64,000 bases of DNA. Origin: Hydractinia symbiolongicarpus. Taxonomy: Eukaryota > Cnidaria > Hydrozoa > Anthoathecata > Hydractiniidae. Shown one piece after another: positions 1 to 14,600 of this stretch. The notes under the pieces were generated by a model. That model worked only from the letters and a program-made list of their open reading frames with translations. It searched no databases and was not told where the DNA came from. The stretch lies in assembly GCF_029227915.1 (NCBI RefSeq), contig NC_079877.1, positions 20,797,851 through 20,861,850 on the forward strand, written 5' to 3'. Made by a program: the position numbers and the translations under genes. Numbering within the stretch: position 1 is the first letter of the stretch; each line of letters starts with the position of its first letter.

Positions 1-3000
1 AAGTCGTTTTCTTTCTCGCGATGGCCTGATATCACCTTCAACTTGGCGCATAGCCTTCTGAAGCCTGTAATATGGCCTTTTACCGCCTAATAAAGGCCTT
101 ACACGAAAATCACGTAATTCCACGAGTCAGCGCATGGTGCCATTGGTCTAGTTCTCTCAGTCTCAAAGGACTAATAAGTTCTAAAGTCATTTTCCTTAGC
201 GCCATGCCCTGATATCACCGTCAACTACGTGCGTAGCCTTCTAAAAGCCGTAGTATGGCTTTTTGCGGCCTAATTCAGGCCTTACACGTAAATTACGTGG
301 TTCCACAAGCCTGCGCATGGTATCATTGGTCTAGTCCTTTCAGTGTCAATGGACTGCAATGCGCCAAGACGTTTCCTTGGCGCCATGGCGTTATATCACC
401 GTCAACTGGACCATGACCTGGTAGCACCTTTAACTAGGCGCATAGCCTTCTAAAGCCTGTAATATGGCCTTTTGCCGCCGAATAAAGGCCTTACACGAAA
501 ATCACATATTTCTACGAGACTGCACATGCTACCATTGGTCTTGTACTTTTTGTCTTAAAGGACTACAACGTTCCAAGTCAGTTTCCTTGACGCCGTGGCC
601 TTATATCACAGTCAACTACATGCATAGCTTTCTAAAAGCCGTATTATGGCTTTTTGCAGCCTAATTAAAGCCTTACTCGTGAATCACGTAGTGCCACGTG
701 TCCGCGCAGCTTGCCATTGGTCTAGTTCTTTCTGTGTCAATGGACTACAACGTGCCAAGTAATTTTCTTAGGCGCTATGGTCTGATACCACCTTTAACAA
801 GGCGCATAGCTTTTAAAAGCCGTAGTATGGCCTTTTGCAGCCTAAATAAAGCCTTACACGTAAAATACGTGGTTCCACGTGTGCACGCAGCTTGCCATTG
901 GTCTAGTCCTTGCAGTCTCAATGGACTACAACGTCCCAAGTTGTTTTCCTTGACGTCATGCCCTGTTATCATCGTTAACTACGTGCATTGCCTTTCAAAA
1001 GCCGTAGTATGGCCTTTTGCAGCCTAATTAAGACTTTACACGTAAATTACGTGGTTCCACAAGCCTGCGCATGTTATCATTGGTCTAGTCCTTTCAGTTT
1101 CAATGGACTGTAACGTGCCAAGTCGTTTTTCTTGGCGCCATGGCCTTATATCACCGTCAACTACGTGCATAGCTATCTAAAAGCCGTAATATGGCCTTTT
1201 GCCGCTGAATACAGGCCTTACACGAAAGTCACCTGTTTCCACGAGACTTCGCTTGGTACCATTGGTCTAGTCCTTTTAGTCTCAAAGGACTACAACCTTC
1301 AAAGTGGTTTTTCTTGACGCCATGCCCTTTATCATCGTCAACTAAGCGCATAGCCTTCTAAAAGCCGTAATAAGGCCTTTTACGGCCTATTTAAGGCCTT
1401 ACACGTGAGTCACGTGGTTCCAAGTGTCCGAGCAGGTTGCCATTGGTCTAGTCCTTGCAGTCTCAATGGACTACAACGGCCCAAGTGGTTTTCCTTGACG
1501 CCATGCCCTTTATCATCGTCAACTAAGCGCATACCCTTCTACAAGCCGTAATATGGCCTTTTGCCGCCTAATAAAGGCCTTACACGTAAATTACATATTT
1601 CCACGAGCCTGCGCATGGTACCATTGGTCTGGTCCTTTTAGTTTCAAATAACTACAACGTTCCAAGTCGGTTTCCTTGGCGTCCTGGCCTTATATCACCG
1701 TCAACTACGTGTGTAGCCTTCTAAAAGCCGTAATATGGACTTTCGTGTTCTAGTTAAGGCCTTGCACGTAAATCACGTGGTTCCACGTGTCTGCAGAGGT
1801 TGCCATTGGTCTAGTCCTTGCTGTTTCCATGAACTACAACGTCCCAAGTCGTTTTCCTTGGGGCCATGCCCTTGTATCACCGTCAACTACGTACATAGCG
1901 TTCTAAAAGCCGTTATATGGCTTTTTTCGGCGTAATTAAGGCCTTACACGTAAATAACGTGGTTCCAGGTGTCTGGGCGGCTTGCCATTGGTCTAGTCCT
2001 TGCAGTCTCAATGGACTACAACATGCCAAGTCGTTTTCTTTGGCTCAATGGCCTGATATCACCTTCAACTTGACGCATAGCATTCTGAAGTGTACAATAT
2101 GGCTTTCTACCGCCTAATAAAGACCTTACACGAAAATCACGTAGTTCCACGAGTCTGCGCATGGTGCTATTGGTCTAGTTGTCTCAGTCTCAAAGAACTA
2201 CAAGGTCCAAAGTCATTTTCCTTAGCACCATGCCCTTATATCACCGTCAACTACGTGCGTAACCTTGTAAAGGCCGTAGTATGGCTTTTTGCGGCCTAAT
2301 TAAGGCCTTACCCGTGAATTACGTGGTTCCACGTGTCCGCGCAGCTTGCCATTGGTCTAGTCTTTGCTGTCTCAATGGACTACTACGTCCCAAGTCGTTT
2401 TTCTTGGCACCATGGCCTTATATCACCATCAACTACGTGCATAGCTATCTAAAAGCCGTAATATGGCCTTTTGCCGCAGAATACAATCCTTACACGAAAG
2501 TCACGTGTTTCCACGAGACTTCGCCTGGTACCATTGGTCTAGTCCTTTTAGTCTCAAAGGACTACAACGTTCAAAGTCAGTTTCTTTGACGCCATGGCGT
2601 TATATAAATGTCACGTACATAGATAGCCTTCTAAAAGCCATAATATGGCTTTTTGCGTCTTAAATGAGGCCTTACACGTAAATTTCGTAGTTCCACGTGT
2701 TCACGGATATTGCCATTGGTCTAGTCCTTGCTGTCTGAATGGACTACAACGTCCCAACTCCTTTTCGTTGGTGTCATGGCCTTATATCAACGTTAACTAC
2801 GTGCGTAGCCTTCTAAAGGCCGTAGTATGGCTTTTTGCCGCCTAATAACGGCCTTACACGTGAATTACGTGGTTCCACGTGTCTAGTCCTTGCTGTTTCC
2901 ATGGACTACAACGTCCCAAGTCGTTTTCCTTGGCGCCATGCCTTTGTATCACCGTCAACTACGTGCAAAGCTTTCTGAAAGCCGTTATATGGCTTTTTGC

Positions 3001-6000
3001 GGCGTAATTAAGGCCTTACACGTAAATAACGTGGTTCCACGTGTCTGGGCAGCTTGCCATTGATCAAGTCCTTGCAGTCTCAATGGACTATAACATGCCA
3101 AGTCGTTCTCTTTGGCCTGTTGGCCTGATATAACCTTCAACTTGGCGCATAGCATTCTGAAGCCTGTAATATGGCCTTCTACCGCCTAATAATGGCCTTA
3201 CACGAAAATCACGTAGTTCCACGAGTCTGCGCATGGTGCCATTGGTCTAGTTCTCTCAGTCTCAAAGGACTACAAGTTATAAAGTCATTTTCCTTAGCGC
3301 CATGCCCTTATATCACCGTCAACTAGGTGCATAGCCTTTTAAAAGCCGTTATATGGTCTTTTGCGGCCTGATTAAGGCCTTACACGTGAATTACTTGGTT
3401 CCACAAGCCTGCGCATCGTAGCATTGGTCTAGTCCTTTCAGTTACAATGGACTGTAATGTGCCAAGTCGTTTTTTTTGGCACCAAGGCCTTATAGCACCA
3501 TCAACTACGTGCATAGCTATCTAAAAGCCGTAATATGGCCTTTTGCCGCTGAATACAATCCTTACACGAAAGTCACGTGTTTCCACGAGACTTCGCCTGG
3601 TACCATTGGTCTAGTCCTTTTAGTCTCAAAGGACTACAACGTTCAAAGTCAGTTTCCTTGACGTCATGGCCTTATATCAATGTCACGTACATAGATAGCC
3701 TTCTAAAAGCCATAATATGGCTTTTTGCGTCTTAAATAACGCCTTACACGTAAATTCGTAGTTCCACGTGTTCACGGATATTGCCATTGGTCTAGTCCGT
3801 GCAGCCTCAATGGACTACAACGCTACAAGTCGTTTTCCTTGGCGCTATGCCTTTGTATCACCGTCAACTACGTGCAAAGCTTTCTGAAAGCCGTTATATG
3901 GCTTTTTGTGGCGTAATTAAGGCCTTACACGTAAATAACGTGGTTCCACGTGTCTGGGCAGCTTGCCATTGGTCAAGTCCTTGCAGTCTCAATGGACTAT
4001 AACATGCCAAGTCGTTCTCTTTGACCCGTTGGCCTGATATAACCTTCAACTTGGCGCATAGCATTCTGAAGCCTGTAATATGGCCTTCTACCGCCTAATA
4101 ATGGCCTTACACGAAAATCACGTAGTTCCACGAGTCTGCGCATGGGGCCATTGGTCTAGTTTTCTCAGTCTCAAAGGACTACAAGTTCCAAAGTCATTTT
4201 CCTTAGCGCCATGCCCTTATATCACCGTCAACTACGTGCGTAGCCTTCTAAAGGCCGTAGTATGGCTTTTTGCGGCCTAATTAAGGCCTTACACGTTAAT
4301 TACGTGGTTCCACGTGTCCGCGCAGCTTGCCATTGTTCTAGTCCGTGCAGCCTCAATGGACTACAACGCTACAAGTCGGTTTCCTTGGCGTGATGGCCTT
4401 ATATCAACGTTAACTACGTGCATTGCCTTTCAAAAGACGTAATATGGATTTTCGTGTTGTAATTAAGGCCTTATACGTGAATTGCGTGGTTCCACGTGTG
4501 CGCGCAGCTTGCCATTGGTCTAGTCCTTGCAGTCTCAATTGACTGCAACGAGCCAAGACGTTTCCTTGGCGCCATGGCCTTATATCACCGTCAACTGGAC
4601 CATGACCTGGTAGCACCTTCAACTGGTCGCATAGCCTTCTAAAGCCTGTAATATAGCATTTTGCCGCTGAATAAAGGCCTTAAACGAAAATCACGTATTT
4701 CCACGAGCCTGCTCATGGTATTATTGTTCTAGTCCTTTTGGACTCAAAGGACTATAACGTTGCAAGGCAGTTTCCTTGGCGTCATGGCCTTTTATCACCA
4801 TCACCTACGTGCATAGCCTTCTAAAAGCCGTAGTATAGCCTTTTGCGGCTTAATTAAGGCCTTACACGTAAATTACGTAGTTCCACGTGTTTGGGCAGAT
4901 TGCCATTGCTGTCTCTATGGACTACAACGTCCCAAGTCGTTTCCTTGTCATCATGGCCTTATATCAACGTTAACTACGTGCATTGCCTTTGAATGGCCGT
5001 AGTATGGCCTTTTGCAGCCTAATTAAGACCTTACACGGAAACTACGTGGTTCCACAAGCCTGCGCATGGTATTATTGGTCTAATGCTTTCAGTTTTAATG
5101 GACTGTAACGTGCCAAGTCGTGTTTCTTGACGCCATGGCCTTATATAATCGTCACCTACGTGCATAGCTATCTAAAAGCCGTAATATGGGCTTTTGCCGC
5201 TGAATACAGGCCTTACAAGAAAATCAGGTGTTTCTACGAGACTTCGCCTGGTACCATTGGTCTAGTCCTTCTAGTCTCAAAGGACTACAACGTTCAAAGT
5301 CGGTTTCCTTGTCGCCATGGCCTTATATCACAGTCAACTTCATGCATAGCCTTTTAATGCCTTAATATGGACTTTTGCGCCCTAATTAAAGCCTTATACG
5401 TGAATCATGTGGTTGCACGTGTCCGCGCAGCTTGCCATTGGTCTAGTCCTTGCAGTCTCAATAGACTACAACGTCCCAATTCGTTTTCCTTGGCGCCATG
5501 CCCCTGTATCACCGTCAACTACAAGCATAGCCTTCTACAAGCCGTAGTATAGCCTTTTGCAGCCTAATTAAGGCCTTACACGTAAATTACGTGCTTCCAC
5601 AAGCCTGTGCATGGTATCATTGTTCTTATTCTTTCAGTCTCAATAGACTGCAACGTGCCAAGTCGTTTTACTTGGCGCCATGGCCTTATATCACCGTCAA
5701 CTACGTGCATAGCCTTCTAAAAGACGTAATACTGTCTTTTACGACATAATTAGGGCCCTACACTTAAATTACGTGGTTCCACGTATCGGAACAGGTAGCC
5801 ATTGGTTTAGTCTTCGCAATCTCAATGGACTACAACGTCCCAAGTCGTTTTCCATGTCACCATGCCCTTATATCATCGTCAATTACGCGCATAGCCGTCT
5901 ACAAGCCGTAGTATGGCCTTTTGCAGCCTAATTAAGGCCTTACACGTAAATTACGTGCTTCCACAAGTTGGCGCATGTTATCATTGGTCTAGTCCTTTCA

Positions 6001-8039
6001 GTCTCAATGGACTCCAACGTGCCAAGTCGTTTTACTTGGCGCCATGGCCTTATATCACCGTCAACTACGTGCATAGCCATCTAAAAGCCGTAATATGGCC
6101 TTTTGCCGCTGAATAAAGGCCTTACACCAAAATCACGTATTTCCACGAGACTGCACATGGTACCATTGGTCTAGGCCTTGCAGTCTCAATGGACTACAAC
6201 GTCCAAAGTCGTTTTCCTTGGCGTCCTGGCGTTATATCACCGTCAACTACGTGCGTAGTTTTCTAAAGGCCGTAATATGGCTTTTTGCAGCCTAATTAAG
6301 GCGTTACACATGAATTACGTGGTTGCACGTATCTGCGCAACTTGCCATGGGTCTAGTCTATGCAGTCTCAATGGACTACAACGTACCAAGTCGGTTTCCA
6401 TGGCGCCATGGCCTTATATCAACGTCAACTACGAGCACAGCCTTCTAAAAGCCGTAATATGGCTTTTTGCCGCCTAATAAAAGCCTTACACGTAAATCAC
6501 ATATTTCCACGAGACTGCACATGGTACCATTGGTCTAGTCCTTGCAGTCACAATGGATAACAACGTCCCAAGTCGTTTTCTTTAACGCCATGCCCTTATA
6601 TCATCGTCAATTACGTGCATAGCCTTCTACAAGCCGTAGTATGGCCTTTTGCAGCCTAGTTAAGGCCGTACACTTAAATTACGTGGATCCACGTGTCTGG
6701 ACAGGCTACCATGGGTGTAGTCCTTGCTGTCTCAATGGACTACAACGTCCAAAGACAATTTTCTTGGCGCCATGCCCTTATATCATTGCCAACTACGTGT
6801 ATAGCCTTTTAAAAGACGTAATATGGTCTTTTACGACATACTTAAGGCCTTACACTTAAATTAGGTGGTTCCACGTATCGGCACAAGTTGCCATGGGTCT
6901 AGTCTTTGCAGTCTCAATGGACTACAACGTCCCAATTCGTTTTCCTTAGCACCATGCCCCTGTATCACTGTTAACCACGTGCATAGCCTTCTAGAGGACG
7001 TAATATGGTCTTTTACGACATACTTAAGGCCTTACACTTAAATTAGGTGGTTCCACGTATCGGCACAAGTTGCCATGGGTCTAGTCTTTGCAGTCTCAAT
7101 GGACTACAACGTACCAAGTCGTTTTCCATGGCGCCATTGCCTTATATCAACGTCAACTACGAGCATAGCCTTCTAAAAGCCGTCATATGGCCTTCTGCCG
7201 CCTAATAAAGGGCTTACACGAAAATCACGTATTTCCACGAACCTGCTCGTGGTATCATTGGTCTAGTCCTTTTGGTTTGAAAGGACTATAACGTTCCAAG
7301 TCAGTTTCCTTGGCGTCCTGGCCTTATATCACCGTCAACTGCGTGCGAAGTTTTCTAAAAGCCGTAATATGGCCTCTTGCGGCCTAACTAAGGCGTTACA
7401 CGTGAATTACGTAGTACCACGTGTCTGCGCAGCTTACCATTGGTCTAGTCCTTGCAGTCTCAATGGACTACAACGTCCCAAAGTCTTTTCCGTGGGGCCA
7501 TGACCTGTTATCACCTTCAACTAGGCGCATAGTCTTCTGAAGCCTGTATTATGGCCTTTTGCCGCCGAATGAAGGACTTACACCAAAATCACGTATTTCC
7601 ACGAGACTGCACATGGTACCATTGGTCTAGTTCTTGCAGTCACAATGGACTACAACGTCCAAAGTCGTTTTCTTTGGCGCCATGGCCTTTTATCACAATC
7701 AACTACGTGCATAGCCTTCTAAAAGCCGTGATATGGCCTTTTTGCCGCCTAATAAAGGCGTTACACGAAAATCGTGTATTTCCACGAAACTGCACATGGT
7801 ACCATTGGTCTAGCCCTTGCAGTCTCAATGGACTACAACGTCCAAAGTCGTTTTCCTTGGCGTCCTGGCGTTATATCACCGTCAACTACGTGCGTAGTTT
7901 TCTAAAAGCCGTAATATGGCTTTTTGAGGCCTAATTAAGGCGTTACATGTGAATTACGTAGTTGCACGTGTCTGCGCAGCTTGCCATTGGTCTTGTCCTT
8001 GCTGTCTTAATAGACTACCACGTCTCAAGTTCTTTTCCA

Positions 8040-11000
8040 TGGTGCCAATTACCCGATGTCTCCTTCAACTGGGCGCATAGCTTTCTAAAGGCTGTAATAT
8101 GGCCTTTTGCCGCCGAATAAAGGCCTTACACCAAAATCACCTATTTCCACGAGACTGCGCATGGTACCATTTGTCTAGTACTTGCAGTCACAATGGACTA
8201 TAACGTATCAAGTCGTTTTACTTGGCGCCATGGCCTTATATCACCGTCAGCTACGTGCATAGCCTTCTAAAAGAAGTAATATTGTCTTTTATGACATAAT
8301 TAAGGCCCTACACTTTAATTACGTGGTTCCATGTATCCGCACAGGTTGCCATGGGTCTAGTCTATGCAGTCTCAATGGACTACAACGTACCAAGTCGGTT
8401 TCCATGGCGCCATGGCCTTATATCAACGTCAACTACGAGCACAGCCTTCTAAAAGCCGTAATATGCCTTTTTGCCGCCTAATAAAAGCCTTACACGTAAA
8501 TCACATATTTCCACGAGCCTGCACAAGGTATCATTGCTCCAGTCCTTTCAAGCTCAATGGACTACAACGTCCAAAGTCATTTTTCTTGACGCCAGGCGCT
8601 TATATTGCCGGCAACTACGTGCATAGCCATCTAAAAGCCGTAATATGGCCTTTTGCCGCTGAATAAAGGCCTTACACGACAGTCACGTGTTTCCACGAGA
8701 CTTCGCATGGTACCATTGGTCTAGTCCATTTAGTCTCAAAGGACTACAACGTTCCAAGTTGGTTTCCTTGACGACATGGCCTTATATCACAGTCAACTAC
8801 ATGCATAGCCTTCTAAATGCCTTAATATGGACTTTTGCGCCCTAATTGAGGCCGTACACTTAAATTACGTGGTTCCACGTGTCTGCGCAGCTTGCCATTT
8901 GTCTAGTCCTTGCAGTCCCAATGGACTACAACGCCCCAAGTTCTTTTCCGACGGGCCATGACCTGATATCACCTTTAACTAGGCGCATAGACTTCTGAGG
9001 CCTGTAATATGGCCTTTTGCCGCCGAATAAAGGCCTTACACCAAAATCACGTATTTCCACGAGAGTGCGCATGGTACCATTGGTGTAGTACTTGCAGTCA
9101 CAATGGACTATAACGTATCAAGTCGTTTTCCATGGAGCCATTGCCTTATATTAACGTCAACTACGAGCATAGCCTTCTAAAAGCCGTGATATGGCCTTTT
9201 TGCCGCCTAATAAAGGCCTTACACGAAAATCGCGAATTTCCACGAGACTGCACATGGTACCATTGGTCTAGCCCTTGCAGTCTCAATGGACTACAACGCC
9301 CAAAGTCGTTTTCCTTGGCGTCCTGGCGTTATATCACCGTCAACTACGTGCGTAGTTTTCTAAAAGCCGTAATGTGGCTTTTTGCGGCCTAATTAAGGCG
9401 TTACACGTGAATTACGTAGTTGCACGTGTCTGCGCAGCTTGCCATTGGTCTTGTCCTTGCTGTCTTAATAGACTACCACGTCTCAAGTTCTTTTCCATGG
9501 TGCCATTACCCGATGTCTCCTTCAACTGGGCGCATAGCCTTCTAAAGGCTGTAATATGGCCTTTTGCCGGCGAATAAAGGCTTTACACCAAAATCACCTA
9601 TTTCCACGAGACTGCGCATGGTACCATTTGTCTAGTACTTGCAGTCACAATGGACTATAACGTATCAAGTCGTTTTACTTGGCGCCATGGCCTTATATCA
9701 CCGTCAGCTACGTGCATAGCCTTCTAAAAGAAGTAATATTGTCTTTTATGACATAATTAAGGCCCTACACTTTAATTACGTGGTTCCATGTATCCGCACA
9801 GGTTGCCATGGGTCTAGTCTATGCAGTCTCAATGGACTACAACGTACCAAGTCGGTTTCCATGGCGCCATGGCCTTATATCAACGTCAACTACGAGCACA
9901 GCCTTCTAAAAGCCGTAATATGCCTTTTTGCCGCCTAATAAAAGCCTTACACGTAAATCACATATTTCCACGAGCCTGCACAAGGTATCATTGCTCCAGT
10001 CCTTTCAAGCTCAATGGACTACAACGTCCAAAGTCATTTTTCTTGACGCCAGGCGCTTATATTGCCGGCAACTACGTGCATAGCCATCTAAAAGCCGTAA
10101 TATGGCCTTTTGCCGCTGAATAAAGGCCTTACACGACAGTCACGTGTTTCCACGAGACTTCGCATGGTACCATTGGTCTAGTCCATTTAGTCTCAAAGGA
10201 CTACAACGTTCCAAGTTGGTTTCCTTGACGACATGGCCTTATATCACAGTCAACTACATGCATAGCCTTCTAAATGCCTTAATATGGACTTTTGCGCCCT
10301 AATTGAGGCCGTACACTTAAATTACGTGGTTCCACGTGTCTGCGCAGCTTGCCATTTGTCTAGTCCTTGCAGTCCCAATGGACTACAACGCCCCAAGTTC
10401 TTTTCCGACGGGCCATGACCTGATATCACCTTTAACTAGGCGCATAGACTTCTGAGGCCTGTAATATGGCCTTTTGCCGCCGAATAAAGGCCTTACACCA
10501 AAATCACGTATTTCCACGAGAGTGCGCATGGTACCATTGGTGTAGTACTTGCAGTCACAATGGACTATAACGTATCAAGTCGTTTTCCATGGAGCCATTG
10601 CCTTATATTAACGTCAACTACGAGCATAGCCTTCTAAAAGCCGTGATATGGCCTTTTTGCCGCCTAATAAAGGCCTTACACGAAAATCGCGAATTTCCAC
10701 GAGACTGCACATGGTACCATTGGTCTAGCCCTTGCAGTCTCAATGGACTACAACGCCCAAAGTCGTTTTCCTTGGCGTCCTGGCGTTATATCACCGTCAA
10801 CTACGTGCGTAGTTTTCTAAAAGCCGTAATGTGGCTTTTTGCGGCCTAATTAAGGCGTTACACGTGAATTACGTAGTTGCACGTGTCTGCGCAGCTTGCC
10901 ATTGGTCTTGTCCTTGCTGTCTTAATAGACTACCACGTCTCAAGTTCTTTTCCATGGTGCCATTACCCGATGTCTCCTTCAACTGGGCGCATAGCCTTCT

Positions 11001-11185
11001 AAAGGCTGTAATATGGCCTTTTGCCGGCGAATAAAGGCTTTACACCAAAATCACCTATTTCCACGAGACTGCGCATGGTACCATTTGTCTAGTACTTGCA
11101 GTCACAATGGACTATAACGTATCAAGTCGTTTTACTTGGCGCCATGGCCTTATATCACCGTCAGCTACGTGCATAGCCTTCTAAA
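8040..11185 (+). repeat. Higher-order repeat, 1457-bp unit (8 monomers)
   Basis: Sequence from about 8040 recurs almost unchanged 1457 bp later (8 x 182 + 1), for example the blocks at 8364 and 9821, 9132 and 10589, and 9374 and 10831. A third, partial copy runs to about 11185. Near-identity across eight different monomers indicates a recent tandem duplication by unequal exchange or similar. Boundaries are approximate. Confidence 0.85.
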
Positions 11186-11619
11186 AGACGTAATATGGCT
11201 TTTTGCGGCCTAATTAAGGCGTTACACCAAAATCTCGTATTTCAACGAGACTGCACATGGTACCATTGGTCTAGCCCTTGCAGTCTCAATGGACTACAAC
11301 GTCCAAAGTCGTTTTCCTTGGCGTCCTGGCGTTATATCACCGTCAACTACGTGCGTAGTTTTCTAAAAGCCGTAATGTGGCTTTTTGCGGCCTAATTAAG
11401 GCGTTACGCGTGAATTACGTAGTTGCACGTGTCTGCGCAGCTTGCCATTGGTCTTGTCCTTGCTGTCTTAATAGACTAACACGTCTCAAGTTCTTTTCCA
11501 TGGTGCCATTACCCGATGTCTGCTTCAACTGGGCGCATAGCCTTCTGAAGGCTGTAATATGGCCTTTTGCCGCCGAATAAAGGCTTTACACCAAAATCAC
11601 CTATTTCCACGAGACTGCG

Positions 11620-14600
11620 CATGGTACCATTTGTCTAGTACTTGCAGTCACAATGGACTATAACGTATCAAGTCGTTTTACTTGGCGCCATGGCCTTATA
11701 TCACCGTCAGCTACGTGCATAGCCTTCTAAAAGACGTAATATTGTCTTTTACGACATAATTAAGGCCCTACACTTAAATTACGTGGTTCCACGTATCCGC
11801 ACAGGTTGCCATGGGTCTAGTCTATGCAGTCTCAATGGACTACAACGTACCAAGTCGGTTTCCATGGCGCCATGGCCTTATATCAACGTCAACTACGAGC
11901 ACAGCCTTCTAAAAGCCGTAATATGGCTTGTTGCCGCCTAATAAAAGCCTTACACGTAAATCACATATTTCCACGAGCCTGCGCAAGGTACCATTGCTCC
12001 AGTCCTTTCAATCTCAATGGAATACAACGTCCAAAGTCATTTTTCTTGACGCCAGGCGCTTATATTGCCGTCAACTACGTGCATAGCCATCTAAAAGCCG
12101 TAATATGGCCTTTTGCCGCTGAATAAAGGCCTTACACGACAGTCACGTGTTTCCACGAGACTTCGCATGGTACCATTGGTCTAGTCCATTTAGTCTCAAA
12201 GGACTACAACGTTCCAAGTTAGTTTCCTTGACGACATGGCGTTATATCACAGTCAACTACATGCATAGCCTTCTAAATGCCTTAATATGGACTTTTGCGC
12301 CCTAATTGAGGCCGTACACTTAAATTACGTGGTTCCACGTGTCTGCGCAGCTTGCCATTTGTCTAGTCCTTGCAGTTTCAATGGACTTCAACGTCCCAAG
12401 TTCTCTTCCGTGGGGCTATGACCTGATATCACTTTCAACTAGGCGCATAGTCTTTTGAAGCCTGTAATATGGCCTTTTCCGCCTAATAAAGGCCTTACAC
12501 CAAAATCAGGTATTTCCACGAGACTGCGCATGGTACCATTGGTCTAGTCCTTGCAGTCACAATGGACTACAACGTCCCAAGTCGTTTTCTTTAACGCCAT
12601 GCCCTTATATCATCGTCAATTACGCGCATAGCCTTCTACAAGCCGTAGTATGGCCTTTTGCAGCCTAATTAAGGCTTTACACGTTAATTACGTGCTTCCA
12701 CAAGCCGGCGCATGGTATCATTGTTCTTATTCTTTCAGTCTCAATAGACTGCAACGTGCCAAGTCGTTTTACTTGGCGCCATGGCCTTATATCACCGTCA
12801 ATTACGCGCATAGCCTTCTACAAGCCGTAGTATGGCCTTTTACAGCCTAATTAAGGCCTTACACGTAAATTACGAGCTTCCACAAGCCGGTGCATAGTAT
12901 CATTGGTGTAGTCCTTTCAGTCTCAATGGACTGCAACGTGCCAAGTCGTTTTACTTGGCGTCATGGCCTTATAACACCTTCAACTACGTGCATGGCCTTC
13001 CAAAAGGCGTAATATTGTGTTTTACGACATAATTAAGGCCCTACATTTAAATTACGTGGTTCCACGTATCGGCACAGGTTGCCATTGGTCTAGTCTTTGC
13101 AATCTAAATGGACTACAACGTACCAAGTCGTTTTCCATGGCGCCATTGCCTTATATCAACGTCAACTACGAGAATAGCCCTCCAAAAGCCGCGATATGGC
13201 TTTTTGCCGTCTAAGAAAAGGCTTACACGTAAATCACTTATTTCCACGAACCTGCTCATGGTACCATTTGTCTAGTACTTGCAGTCACAATGGACTATAA
13301 CGTATCAAGTCGTTTTACTTGGCGCCATGGCCTTATATCACCGTCAGCTACGTGCATAGCCTTCTAAAAGACGTAATATTGTCTTTTACGACATAATTAA
13401 GGCCCTACACTTAAATTACGTGGTTCCACGTATCCGCACAGGTTGCCATGGGTCTAGTCTAAGCAGTCTCAATGGACTACAACGTACCAAGTCGGTTTCC
13501 ATGGCGCCATGGCCTTATATCAACGTCAACTACGAGCACAGCCTTCTAAAAGCCGTAATATGGCTTGTTGCCGCCTAATAAAAGCCTTACACGTAAATCA
13601 CATATTTCCACGAGCCTGCGCAAGGTACCATTGCTCCAGTCCTTTCAATCTCAATGGAATACAACGTCCAAAGTCATTTTTCTTGACGCCAGGCGCTTAT
13701 ATTGCCGTCAACTACGTGCATAGCCATCTAAAAGCCGTAATATGGCCTTTTGCCGCTGAATAAAGGCCTTACACGACAGTCACGTGTTTCCACGAGACTT
13801 CGCATGGTACCATTGGTCTAGTCCATTTAGTCTCCAAGGACTACAACGTTCCAAGTTAGTTTCCTTGACGACATGGCCTTATATCACAGTCAACTACATG
13901 CATAGCCTTCTAAATGCCTTAATATGGACTTTTGCGCCCTAATTGAGGCCGTACACTTAAATTACGTGGTTCCACGTGTCTGCGCAGCTTGCCATTTGTC
14001 TAGTCCTTGCAGTTTCAATGGACTTCAACGTCCCAAGTTCTCTTCCGTGGGGCTATGACCTGATATCACTTTCAACTAGGCGCATAGTCTTTTGAAGCCT
14101 GTAATATGGCCTTTTCCGCCTAATAAAGGCCTTACACCAAAATCAGGTATTTCCACGAGACTGCGCATGGTACCATTGGTCTAGTCCTTGCAGTCACAAT
14201 GGACTACAACGTCCCAAGTCGTTTTCTTTAACGCCATGCCCTTATATCATCGTCAATTACGCGCATAGCCTTCTACAAGCCGTAGTATGGCCTTTTGCAG
14301 CCTAATTAAGGCTTTACACGTTAATTACGTGCTTCCACAAGCCGGCGCATGGTATCATTGTTCTTATTCTTTCAGTCTCAATAGACTGCAACGTGCCAAG
14401 TCGTTTTACTTGGCGCCATGGCCTTATATCACCGTCAATTACGCGCATAGCCTTCTACAAGCCGTAGTATGGCCTTTTACAGCCTAATTAAGGCCTTACA
14501 CGTAAATTACGAGCTTCCACAAGCCGGTGCATAGTATCATTGGTGTAGTCCTTTCAGTCTCAATGGACTGCAACGTGCCAAGTCGTTTTACTTGGCGTCA